Source of the DNA: Nocardiopsis terrae
GTDB taxonomy: Bacteria; Actinomycetota; Actinomycetes; Streptosporangiales; Streptosporangiaceae
NCBI RefSeq assembly: GCF_014651695.1
Contig: NZ_BMXJ01000005.1
Location: forward strand, 325,415-389,414
Length of the DNA stretch: 64,000 bases
Reading direction: 5' to 3'
Positions 46,451-54,365 of the stretch are shown here, one piece after another. A program made the position numbers and the translations under genes. The notes beneath the pieces were generated by a model, which did not search any database, was not told the origin of the DNA, and was given only the letters and a program-made list of their open reading frames with translations. Positions within the stretch are counted from its first letter, which is position 1. Every line of letters begins with the position of its first letter.

Positions 46451-47313
46451 GGGGTGGGTGCTCCGAGGCAGTGGGCGATGTGGGGGTGGAGGCGGGTGCG
46501 GAGGGTTTCGGCTTTTTCTCCGGTGGCGGTGTAGGTGCGGGTGGGGTGGGTTTCGCCGAGGGGGCGCCAGTGGAGGTTGAGGTCTTCTGCTTGGCGGGGT
46601 GAGCAGAGGAGGAGGTCGTGGGTGGTGAGGACTTCGGCGGTGGCGTTGGTGAGGGTGGTGGCGTGGGTGATCTGGGTGGGGTGGAGGCCGACGGTGTCGC
46701 CGGTGTGGGTGAGGGGGTCGCGGATGTGGGGTGTGTCGTCTTCGGGTTGGATCCAGACGCGGCGGGGTGGGGTGGTGTCGCCTCGGTGGGGGCGGAGGGT
46801 TTCGAGGTAGTGGGTGTTGAGGTGGGGTGGTTGGTGGGTGGCGAGGCCGAGGGGGACGGTCCAGTGGGCCTGGTCGGGTGGGACTGCGGTGATGGCGGTG
46901 CGGACCTGGTTGGTGTGGAGGAGTTCGGTGCGTTGGGCGGGGTGTGCGGGGTGGGGGTCGAGGTGGAGGTCGTGTCGGCGGGCCTGTGCGGTGAGGTGGG
47001 CGAGGTCGTGGGTGGTGCAGGTGGTGGGGACGGCGATGCGGAGGGGGGTGAGGCGGGCGGTGGCGGCGTCGTGTTCGAGGGTGTGGGCGAGGTGGACGAG
47101 GCGTCGTGCGGTGGGCAGGACGGCGTGGCCGAACTGGGTGAGGGTGGGGCGTCGGGTGGTGCGGTCGAAGAGGGGTGCGCCGAGGTGTTTTTCGAGGGCG
47201 GCGATGCGGCGGCTGGCGACGGGTTGGGGGATGCGGGCTGCTGCGGCTCCGTGGGTGAAGCTGCCTCTGTCGCTGACGTGGACGAAGGCTGTGCAGGCTC
47301 CTACGAGGTCCAT
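46447..47313 (-). CDS. LysR-family regulator
   Basis: 288 residues. N-terminal winged helix (VGACTAFVHVSDRGSFTHGAA, IPQPVASRRIAALEKHLGAPL) and a divergent, His/Thr/Arg-rich effector domain. It is divergent from the beta-lactamase at 47443 and overlaps the hydrolase at 45563, the arrangement of AmpR with ampC, so it may control both. Effector unknown. Confidence 0.85.
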   Translation of the reverse strand: MDLVGACTAFVHVSDRGSFTHGAAAARIPQPVASRRIAALEKHLGAPLFDRTTRRPTLTQFGHAVLPTARRLVHLAHTLEHDAATARLTPLRIAVPTTCTTHDLAHLTAQARRHDLHLDPHPAHPAQRTELLHTNQVRTAITAVPPDQAHWTVPLGLATHQPPHLNTHYLETLRPHRGDTTPPRRVWIQPEDDTPHIRDPLTHTGDTVGLHPTQITHATTLTNATAEVLTTHDLLLCSPRQAEDLNLHWRPLGETHPTRTYTATGEKAETLRTRLHPHIAHCLGAPTP

Positions 47314-47442
47314 GGGCTGAGGTTATGTCAGTAGTGCATGGGTGTGGCTGTTTCTGTCTTGGACAGCATGGGTCGTGGGTGGTGAGACTGCGGGGGGCGG
47401 GCCGGTTGTGGTTCGTTCTCTCTTTGTTCCGTGGGGGTTGTT

Positions 47443-48351
47443 GTGCGTAGTTCGGTGTGGCGCGGGTTCGTGGCGTCGGTGGCGTTGGTGCCGTTGGTGG
47501 GGTGTGGTGCGGCGGAGGCCGGTGGGGGTGCGTCTTCGGCGGGTGTGCCGTCGGAGTCGCCCGCCGGGGTGGATTTCGCGGCGGAGTTCGGGGCTTTGGA
47601 GGAGGAGTTCGACGCCCGGCTGGGGGTCTATGCGTTGGACACGGGTTCGGGGGACGAGGTCGCGTTCAGGGCGGACGAGCGGTTCGCCTACATGTCGACG
47701 TTCAAGGCCCTGCTGGCGGGGGTGGTGCTGTCGGAGAACTCGTTGGAGGAGATGGAGCGGGTGGTGACGTACGGGGAGGAGGATCTGCTGGAGTACGCCC
47801 CGGTGACGGAGGAGAACGTGGATTCGGGGATGTCGTTGTTGGAGCTGAGTGATGCGGCGGTGCGGTACAGCGACAACACGGCGGCGAACCTGTTGTTGGC
47901 TGAGGTCGGGGGTCCGGAGGGTTTCGGTGAGGCCTTGGCGGAGCTGACGGGCGACGAGGTGACCAACCCGGTGCGCTCGGAGCCCGAGTTGAACGAGGTG
48001 GGTCCGGGCGATGAGAGGGACACGAGTACTCCGGAGGCCCTGGTGGGGAGTCTGGAGGCGTTCACGTTGGGGGACGTGTTGCCGGAGGAGCGTCGTGAGG
48101 TGTTGGTGGATCTGATGGTGCGGAACGTGACGGGGGACGCTCTGATCCGGGCGGGTGTGCCCGAGGGCTGGGTCGTGGGTGACAAGACCGGTGGCGGGTA
48201 CGGGATGCGGAACGACATCGCCGTGGTGTGGCCGGAGGAGGGCGAGCCGATCGTCATGGCCGTGTTGTCGGGTCGTAACGAGGAGGGGGCCGAGTACGAC
48301 GACGCGTTGATCGCGGAGGCCACCGAGGTGGTGGTGGAGGCTCTGGACTAG
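47443..48351 (+). CDS. Lipoprotein class A beta-lactamase
   Basis: 302 residues. Signal peptide with lipobox LVGC (Cys21), so membrane-anchored. Complete class A set: S85-T-F-K88, S143-D-N145, Glu180 in EPELN (omega loop) with Asn184, ERDTSTP after it, and K248-T-G250. The acidic mature N-terminus is low complexity. Expected to hydrolyse penicillins at the cell surface. Start is GTG 47443 with GGGGG upstream; GTG 47431 also possible. Divergent from LysR. The sequence GACCC-GGGTC-TTTT at 48421 terminates it. Confidence 0.93.
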   Translation: MRSSVWRGFVASVALVPLVGCGAAEAGGGASSAGVPSESPAGVDFAAEFGALEEEFDARLGVYALDTGSGDEVAFRADERFAYMSTFKALLAGVVLSENSLEEMERVVTYGEEDLLEYAPVTEENVDSGMSLLELSDAAVRYSDNTAANLLLAEVGGPEGFGEALAELTGDEVTNPVRSEPELNEVGPGDERDTSTPEALVGSLEAFTLGDVLPEERREVLVDLMVRNVTGDALIRAGVPEGWVVGDKTGGGYGMRNDIAVVWPEEGEPIVMAVLSGRNEEGAEYDDALIAEATEVVVEALD

Positions 48352-48420
48352 GGCTGGTGGGCGGGGTTCTGGTCGGTCTGGGCAGGCTGGCCAGAACCTC
48401 TGTAACTACCCGACCTTTTC

Positions 48421-48439
48421 GACCCCAAATGGGTCTTTT
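48421..48439 (+). terminator. Beta-lactamase gene terminator
   Basis: 5-bp stem GACCC/GGGTC with CAAAT loop followed by TTTT, 70 bases past the bla stop, in locally AT-richer DNA. Confidence 0.6.
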
Positions 48440-48595
48440 GTCACTTTATGTAGGCGCAAGCAGGCTGAACCGGTCACATCACGGCCACAACCTGAGTACA
48501 ACCCGTGAGTTCGGTCGCCCGGGAGGCTCCGCGTCCCTGATCCTTGATGGCACGAAGCCCTGACGGAACGGGCTCGGCGAGGAGAGGGGCGAGGG

Positions 48596-49567
48596 TTGTT
48601 GACCGCGGTGGCCGGGGTGATCGGCGCGCTGGTGATCGGGGCCTGGGTCGTGGTGGCCTGGGGTTCCCGTCGGCGTCAGCCGTGGCTGTTGACCCCGTTG
48701 GCCCTGCTCGCGGTCGTGCTCGTCGCGTTGGATCTTCCCGGGTGGTCGTTCCTGCCGTTGCTGGCCCTGGCCACGGGGTCCTTCGCCGAGTTGGTGGTGG
48801 GATCGCGTGAGGCGCCCACGATCAGGACCAAGGACCCCGAGGCCCCGTTGAGCACCGAGCGGTGGGCCGCCGCGGTGGCGGCCCCGTTCCGGGTGGCGTT
48901 GGCCGAGCCGTGGGACGTGGTGGCCCGTCCGAGCCTGCGGCGCCGGTACCGGCGGATGCTGGAGCACCAGTGGTCCGTGGTGGACCGGGAGTCCTTGCTG
49001 GCGGCGGTGGACAGCCTGCTGGAGGGGTTGCACGGCGGGCCGAGCCTGGACCTGGCGGTGGACCTGCGGGCGGGGACGGCCCGGTCGCGGTTGCCTTCGG
49101 AGCAGGGCGGCCGGGACACCGGTGAGACGGTGGAGCTGTCGGCGGAGCAGGTGGCCCGGCTGCGGGCGGTGACGGGTGTGTCCGAGGGCGACGAGACCGT
49201 GATCATCGGTGCGTACCAGTGGTGGAAGTCCGTGCACGCCATCCGGTTGGTGTGCGGTGGGGCGACCCTGGACTGGCTGAGCCCGGTAGAGACGCAGACG
49301 CTGCTCAGGCGGGTGGCGTCGGATCTGCAGCGCCGTTACTCGTCCTGGGGGCAGTTGTCGACGGCCTTCCACGCCGGTTACCTGCTGTGGCCGGACAAGG
49401 GTGTGGAGGGCGACCAGGTGGTGGGCGAGGGCCCCGACGCGGACCGGGTGTGGGTGGCCCTGGGGCTGCTGGACGAGGACCCGAGGAGCCCGTGGAACCT
49501 GTTGCCGTGGGACATGCCGTTGGACCGGGTGACCTTCGAGGGCGGGGTCTCCTCCCACCAGGAGTGA
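48596..49567 (+). CDS. DUF1266 membrane-anchored protein
   Basis: 323 residues. Two N-terminal hydrophobic segments (about 3-25 and 33-60) anchor it; the rest is cytosolic. The C-terminal ~150 residues match DUF1266: IIGAYQWWKSVHAIRLVCGG, RRYSSWGQLSTAFHAGYLLW, and the closing DPRSPWNLLPWDMPLD. TTG start with GGAGAGGGGCGAGGG upstream. Function unknown; found mainly in actinomycetes. Confidence 0.75.
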   Translation: MLTAVAGVIGALVIGAWVVVAWGSRRRQPWLLTPLALLAVVLVALDLPGWSFLPLLALATGSFAELVVGSREAPTIRTKDPEAPLSTERWAAAVAAPFRVALAEPWDVVARPSLRRRYRRMLEHQWSVVDRESLLAAVDSLLEGLHGGPSLDLAVDLRAGTARSRLPSEQGGRDTGETVELSAEQVARLRAVTGVSEGDETVIIGAYQWWKSVHAIRLVCGGATLDWLSPVETQTLLRRVASDLQRRYSSWGQLSTAFHAGYLLWPDKGVEGDQVVGEGPDADRVWVALGLLDEDPRSPWNLLPWDMPLDRVTFEGGVSSHQE

Positions 49568-49726
49568 GACCGCGGGTGCCGGTGCTGCCGCGAGTGGGGG
49601 TTCGGTGCCCGAACGACTCCGGCCGCACCGGTCGGCCCGGAGAGGTCGGCGCGGCTCATACGCCTTCCCCCGGGCCGGACCTGATGCGGCCCGTCAGCGG
49701 CGCCGGTCAGGGCGCCGGGTCACGCG

Positions 49727-51160
49727 TCAGTTGGTGCCGAGCGCGACGGCGTCGCCGAGTCGGTGGACGCGCAGGGAGTTGGTGGAACCGGTGGTTCCGG
49801 GCGGGCTTCCCGCGACGATGACGACCTTGTCGCCCTTGTGGTAGTCGCCGAGTCGGAGGAGTTCGCTCTCCACCTGGCGGACCATGTCGTCGGTGTTGTC
49901 GACCCACGGGACCAGGTTGCTCTCGGTTCCCCAGGTCAGGGAGAGCCTGCCCCGGGTGATGTCCTCGGTGGTGAAGGCCAGGAGCGGGATGGGTGAGCGG
50001 TAGCGGGCCAGGCGCCGGGCGGTCTCACCGGACATGGTGAAGGCGACCAGTGCCTTGGCGCCGACGGTGGCTCCGATCTCGGCGGCGGCGCGGGCGATGG
50101 CTCCGCCGGTGGTCTCGGGTACCCGGTTGAGGATGTGCGAGGCGCGCAGGGACTCCTGCTCGGCGGCGCTGACGATGCGCGCCATGGTCTCGACGGTCTC
50201 GATGGGGTACTGGCCGACGCTGGTCTCGCCGGAGAGCATGACGGCGTCGGCGCCGTCGAGGACGGCGTTGGCGACGTCGGAGGCTTCGGCGCGGGTGGGC
50301 CGGGGCGCGCTGATCATGGATTCGAGCATCTGCGTGGCGACGATGACCGGTTTGGCCTTGTCGCGGCAGCGTTCGACGGCGCGCTTCTGCACCATGGGGA
50401 CGTTCTCGAGGGGGAGTTCGACGCCGAGGTCGCCGCGGGCGACCATGACTCCGTCGAAGACCTCGATGATGTCCTGGAGGCGTTCCACGGCCTGGGGTTT
50501 CTCGATCTTGGCGATGAGGGGGACGGTGATGCCCTCCTCGTCCATGATGCGGTGGCATTCCTCTGCGTCGGCCGGGCTGCGGACGAAGGAGAGGGCGACC
50601 ATGTCGACGCGGTGTCGCAGGGCCCAGCGCAGGTCGTCCTCGTCCTTTTCGGTGAGGGCGGGGACGCTGACGGAGACGCCGGGGAGGTTGAGTCCCTTGT
50701 GGTTGGAGACGGTGCCGCCGAAGATGGCGCGGGTGTGTACCTCGGTGCTGGTGGTCTTGGTGCATTCCAGCACGACGCGGCCGTCGTCGATGAGGACGCG
50801 GTCGCCGGGGCGGACGTCTCCGGGGAGTCCCTTGTAGGTGGTGGAGACGCGGGTGCTGTCTCCGGGGACGTCTTCGGTGGTGATGGTGAACTCGTCGCCT
50901 GCGGCGAGTTCGACGGGGCCGTCGGGGAAGGTCCCGACGCGGATCTTGGGTCCTTGGAGGTCGGCGAGGACGCCGACCGCCCGGTTGGTGTCCTCCGTGG
51001 CCTTCCTGAGGTTGGTCAGGCTGGCGCTGTGGTCGTCGTGGGTTCCGTGGCTGAGGTTGAGTCGGGCGACGTCAAGGCCTGCCTCGACGAGGCGCCGGAG
51101 GATTTCCGGGCTCGAGGTGGCTGGTCCGAGGGTCGCTACGATTTTTGCTCGACGTGTCAC
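49727..51160 (-). CDS. pyk: Pyruvate kinase
   Basis: About 477 residues. Transfers phosphate from PEP to ADP, the last glycolytic step. Barrel signatures: RRAKIVATLGPATSSPE (start), NLSHGTHDDH, the B domain (67-165), metal and catalytic MVARGDLGVELPLENVPMVQK, and DVANAVLDGADAVMLSGETSVGQYPIE. C-domain ends GSPPGTTGSTNSLRVHRLG. Start GTG 51160 (another GTG three codons upstream). A DasR-box-like palindrome sits 31 bases upstream of the start. Confidence 0.97.
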   Translation of the reverse strand: MTRRAKIVATLGPATSSPEILRRLVEAGLDVARLNLSHGTHDDHSASLTNLRKATEDTNRAVGVLADLQGPKIRVGTFPDGPVELAAGDEFTITTEDVPGDSTRVSTTYKGLPGDVRPGDRVLIDDGRVVLECTKTTSTEVHTRAIFGGTVSNHKGLNLPGVSVSVPALTEKDEDDLRWALRHRVDMVALSFVRSPADAEECHRIMDEEGITVPLIAKIEKPQAVERLQDIIEVFDGVMVARGDLGVELPLENVPMVQKRAVERCRDKAKPVIVATQMLESMISAPRPTRAEASDVANAVLDGADAVMLSGETSVGQYPIETVETMARIVSAAEQESLRASHILNRVPETTGGAIARAAAEIGATVGAKALVAFTMSGETARRLARYRSPIPLLAFTTEDITRGRLSLTWGTESNLVPWVDNTDDMVRQVESELLRLGDYHKGDKVVIVAGSPPGTTGSTNSLRVHRLGDAVALGTN

Positions 51161-51190
51161 GAGTATCACTTTAGAGCGTCTGGGGGATGG

Positions 51191-51206
51191 AGTGGTCTAA
51201 ACCAGG
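51191..51206. promoter_or_regulatory. DasR-responsive-element-like operator upstream of pyk
   Basis: AGTGGTCTAAACCAGG matches the GntR-family DasR consensus A(C/G)TGGTCTAGACCA(C/G)T at 14 of 16 positions by eye, 31 bases before the pyk start. DasR senses GlcN-6-P in streptomycetes. Function here is inference. Confidence 0.55.
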
Positions 51207-51373
51207 TTGCGATTGGACGTATGCGAGGTGGAGTGGGAGCGAACCTGGTCACCGCGGGTGACGGTTCGGGGGGTGGTTTCGGAGGCGTCGGGCGGTGCGG
51301 GGCCGGGCCGGGGTTCCGGTGTGGTGGGGCGATCGTTAGCCTGTGGGCGTTCTTCGGGTGGAGGGTGTGTCCT

Positions 51374-52081
51374 GTGTTCGAGCGCGGTGTCGTGGTGTCG
51401 GCCCTGGCGGACGAGGTGGCGGCGTTGGAGGCGGTGCTGGCGGGGTTGTCGGAGGTGCAGGCCGTCCTGCCGACCCGGTGTGAGCCCTGGGACGTGGCGG
51501 CGTTGGCGGTGCACACGGTGGGTGCGTTGCACCAGGTGACGGTGGCGTTGGAGGGGGAGGCTCCGGGTGTGTCGCGCGGGTTGGTGTCGGCGGCGGGGTA
51601 TTACGCGCCGGACGTGCGGTTCTCGCCGGAGGTGAACGCGGCCCGGGTGGGCGATGCGTTGGAGGGTGCGGCGCGGCGCGCGGACGCCGCGGAGCCGGGG
51701 AGGGTGCTGCGGGGGCTGTGGGGGGCGCTGGAGTCGCGTGTGGGCCGCGAGCCGGTGGAACGGGTGGTGGTGACGCGGCACGGTGATCCGATGCTGTTGA
51801 CGGACTACCTGGTGACCCGGGTGGTGGAGTTGGTCGTGCACGGGTTGGATCTGGCGGACGCGCTGGGGCGGGAGCCGTGGACCTCGTCGGCAGGGCTGGG
51901 GCTGGTGCACGAGGTGTTGTTCGGCGGGGTGGATCCGGCGGTGTTCGCGCGGGTGCTGCCGACGGCGGGGGCCGGTGGTGCCTCGTTGGCGGCGGTACGC
52001 GCGGTGACGGGCCGGTCGGCCTCCGCGGTGGACCGGGGTGCGTTGGAGGCTGCCGGGGTGCGGTTCCTGGCGTTGGGTTAG
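51374..52081 (+). CDS. Maleylpyruvate-isomerase-N/DinB-like (TIGR03086-type) protein
   Basis: 235 residues. Four-helix DinB/YfiT-type bundle: DEVAALEAVLAGLSEVQAVLP, DVAALAVHTVGALHQVTVAL (metal-His helix), and VTRVVELVVHGLDLADALG with the second His pair region. Known members use mycothiol or act as metal-dependent transferases; substrate unknown. GTG 51374 with GGAGGGTG upstream. Divergent from pyk. Confidence 0.78.
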   Translation: MFERGVVVSALADEVAALEAVLAGLSEVQAVLPTRCEPWDVAALAVHTVGALHQVTVALEGEAPGVSRGLVSAAGYYAPDVRFSPEVNAARVGDALEGAARRADAAEPGRVLRGLWGALESRVGREPVERVVVTRHGDPMLLTDYLVTRVVELVVHGLDLADALGREPWTSSAGLGLVHEVLFGGVDPAVFARVLPTAGAGGASLAAVRAVTGRSASAVDRGALEAAGVRFLALG

Positions 52082-52119
52082 GGCCGTGTCGGGTCGGTGG
52101 TCGTCGGTTCTGCGGGCGG

Positions 52120-53022
52120 TTACACGGAGCGGCGGGGCCGGGGCAGGTCGGGTTGGAGCCGGCCGTAGGCGCGGAGGATGCGCAGGCGCTGGATGGTGCG
52201 CATGCCTTCGCGTTCGATGGTGGCCGCGGTGTCCCAGTGGTCCCAGGTGGCGTCCCAGCCCCCGTCGGGGCGTTGTTGTTCCTCGAAGGCGTCGAGGTTG
52301 CGTTCGATCTCGTTGTCGGTGAAGAGCGGTCGGGCGATGTGGTGGGGGTGGCAGGCGAGGTCGAGTGGTGTGTGGACGTGGCCGGTGGCGCGGGGGTGTA
52401 CGTCGATGACCGCGCGGATCCTGTGGGCCAGGTGGTTCATGGCGGAGACGGCGCGGGCGCGGTCGGGGACGTGTTGGAGGAAGCTGCAGATGCTGACGGC
52501 TTCGTGTGCGTTGGTCCAGTGGAGCGCGTCGATCCGTTTCCAGCAGTAGGCGGTGGCGTGGTCGCGCCAGGGGTGGGTGATGTTCCTCTTGTGGAGGAGC
52601 CCGGTGATCATGGCGGTGGTGTCGAGCCGGCTGCTGAAGTCGTCGGTGTGCTGGTACCAGGGCGCGGCCTGGGTGTAGCGGACGTTGGGCAGCACGGCGG
52701 GGAGTCCGCCGTCGTCGTTGCTGGCGGTGGTGAGGTACCGGCAGATGCCGTTGCCGAGGTGCTCGGGAAGGGCGCCGAGTTCGTCGAGGTAGCGCAGGGC
52801 GACCTCGGTGGATGCGGGTTGGCTGGCGTGACCGCGGAGGTCGGGGTCGATCCCGTTGCCGTATCCGCCGTCGAGGTTGCGGTAGGCGGTGAGTGTGGTG
52901 TGGACGGGTTGGGCCGGTCCGCTCTGGAAGAGGTAGGCGAAGCGGTGCCGGTCGAGGAGCCGGGCGCTGCGCATGGTGAAGTGTTCGGCTGCGCGGTAGG
53001 AGTCCCAGGTCACAACGGTCAT
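52120..53022 (-). CDS. Prenyltransferase/squalene-oxidase-repeat-like alpha/alpha-toroid protein
   Basis: 300 residues. YRNLDGGYGNGIDPDLRGHA near 47-66 and QRPDGGWDATWDHWDT near 260-275 are QW/DGG-type repeats of the terpene cyclase/prenyltransferase alpha-alpha barrel. A DxDD-type acid cluster is not obvious, so it is probably a structural relative rather than a cyclase. ATG 53022. No terpene-pathway gene nearby. Confidence 0.65.
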   Translation of the reverse strand: MTVVTWDSYRAAEHFTMRSARLLDRHRFAYLFQSGPAQPVHTTLTAYRNLDGGYGNGIDPDLRGHASQPASTEVALRYLDELGALPEHLGNGICRYLTTASNDDGGLPAVLPNVRYTQAAPWYQHTDDFSSRLDTTAMITGLLHKRNITHPWRDHATAYCWKRIDALHWTNAHEAVSICSFLQHVPDRARAVSAMNHLAHRIRAVIDVHPRATGHVHTPLDLACHPHHIARPLFTDNEIERNLDAFEEQQRPDGGWDATWDHWDTAATIEREGMRTIQRLRILRAYGRLQPDLPRPRRSV

Positions 53023-53085
53023 GCTTCGACGGTACGGGTGTGGGTGGGTGGGGTGAACAGTGCGGCCGTGATCCATTCGCGATCT

Positions 53086-53472
53086 TTACGCGCGGTTCTC
53101 GGGGCAGTTGCGTTGGTGCCTGCGTCGGAGGTGGAGGAGGGCCCCGGCCCAGGAGAGGGTGACGCTGAGGGCGACGAGGAGTTGGGCGGTGAGGAGGTGT
53201 TCGGTCGGATAGATGACGCCGGTGAGGTAGTGCTCGATGAAGCCCTCATCGGGGAGCCCGGCCTGTCCGGCGCGTTCCCTCCCCCAGTTCTCCAGATGGG
53301 TGAGGGGGCACTGCCAGCCGATGAGGGTGATGCCGAGGGCGTAGAGGGCGGTGGCGGCGTGGGGCCACAGGGCTCGGGGCCATCGCCAGGCGAGGAAGCC
53401 GCCGAGCGTGACGTAGACGAGGAACGCGAAGTGCAGGAGCATCGCGGTCTCCCCGAGCACCTGGTAGCCCAT
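53086..53472 (-). CDS. DUF2784 membrane protein (copy 1)
   Basis: 128 residues, four membrane helices, with the family core GGFLAWRWPRALWPH, LIGWQCPLTHLENWGRERAGQAG and YLTGVIYP. ATG 53472. Immediately followed upstream by a second copy (53549), about 60 percent identical by inspection. Function unknown. Confidence 0.85.
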   Translation of the reverse strand: MGYQVLGETAMLLHFAFLVYVTLGGFLAWRWPRALWPHAATALYALGITLIGWQCPLTHLENWGRERAGQAGLPDEGFIEHYLTGVIYPTEHLLTAQLLVALSVTLSWAGALLHLRRRHQRNCPENRA

Positions 53473-53548
53473 ACCCCCAGGATAGGTCGCGCGGGGCGAG
53501 GGGCGGTGTCGGGCCCGGGGAGGGCCCGGCCGTGCCGGGTGTGGTGTC

Positions 53549-53932
53549 TCAGGCGGGGTCGGGGTGCTTGGCGCGGCGTCGGCGGAGGGTGAGCAGGGCC
53601 AGTCCTGCCCAGGAGAGGACGACGACCGCGCCGACGCCGAGCTGGACTGTCACGAGGTGGTCGGCTGGGTAGATGACGCCGGTGAGGTAGTGGTCGATGA
53701 AACCCTCGTTGGAGAGTCCGGCCTGTCCGGCGCGTTCCCTCCCCCAGTTCTCGACATGGGTGAGGGGGCAGATCCAGCCGACGACGCTGATACTGAGGCC
53801 GTAGAGCGCGCAGCCGAGGTGGATCCGGAAGGTGCGTGGCCATCTCCAGGCGAGAAGGCCGCCGATGGCCACGTAGAGGATGAAGGCCGCGTGGATGATC
53901 ATGGCGGTGTCGCCGATGATGCGGTAGATCAT
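53549..53932 (-). CDS. DUF2784 membrane protein (copy 2)
   Basis: 127 residues, tandem paralog of the previous gene: LLAWRWPRTFRIHLG, VVGWICPLTHVENWGRERAGQAG and YLTGVIYPADHL are shared; the membrane helices and tails differ. Likely a local duplication; the pair may form a complex. ATG 53932. Confidence 0.85.
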   Translation of the reverse strand: MIYRIIGDTAMIIHAAFILYVAIGGLLAWRWPRTFRIHLGCALYGLSISVVGWICPLTHVENWGRERAGQAGLSNEGFIDHYLTGVIYPADHLVTVQLGVGAVVVLSWAGLALLTLRRRRAKHPDPA

Positions 53933-54363
53933 TCGCCTGTCCCGGGGTGGGGGTGGGAGGGCCCAGGGGCGGGGGGTGGTCGGTGCGGGCCGCTGCCGTT
54001 CCACGGCCCGTGTCTGGTGTCGATCCTGCCGGTTGGAGATCGGTCCGCCGACACGGCGGGGTCACGGGTGGGCAACGTCGCGTCGGGCGCGGGGCCCGCT
54101 GTGGTGGGGGTGGGGAGGGTCGCCCGGAACGCGTGTCGGGCGCGGGGTCGTCCCCCGCGCCCGACGGTGTTTGCTTTGGGCCTCCGCTGGCGCTTCGGCC
54201 CGTGTCCGGCGTCTTTAGGCGGAGGGATTCTTCATCCTCGTCCGCGCCTGGCTCGTTCCTCGCTGGCGGCTTGACTCGTCTTGCAGAACCCTCCGGACGC
54301 CGAACGCCCCGCCCCGACGGTGTTCGGCTTGGGCCTGCGCTGACGCCTCGGCCCGTGTCCCGC
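53933..54363. other. Repeat-bearing spacer between DUF2784 copy 2 and gltD
   Basis: No gene. Two imperfect ~52-bp direct repeats (54161-54212 and 54314-54365) share CCGACGGTGTT, GGGCCT, CGCTGRCGCYTCGGCCCGTGTCC and similar, with the second overlapping the gltD stop. Between them lies an inverted repeat: GGCGTC...GGAGGG near 54208-54227 against CCCTCCGGACGCC near 54290-54302. Confidence 0.7.
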
Positions 54364-54365
54364 CT
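54161..54365. repeat. Direct-repeat pair with internal inverted repeat (possible interspersed element)
   Basis: Copy 1 at 54161-54212 and copy 2 at 54314-54365 match over about 52 bases with roughly 10 differences. The 100 bases between end in a large imperfect hairpin (around 54208-54302). Such a direct-repeat/hairpin unit looks like a genome-wide interspersed repeat or the scar of a small mobile element. Confidence 0.55.
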
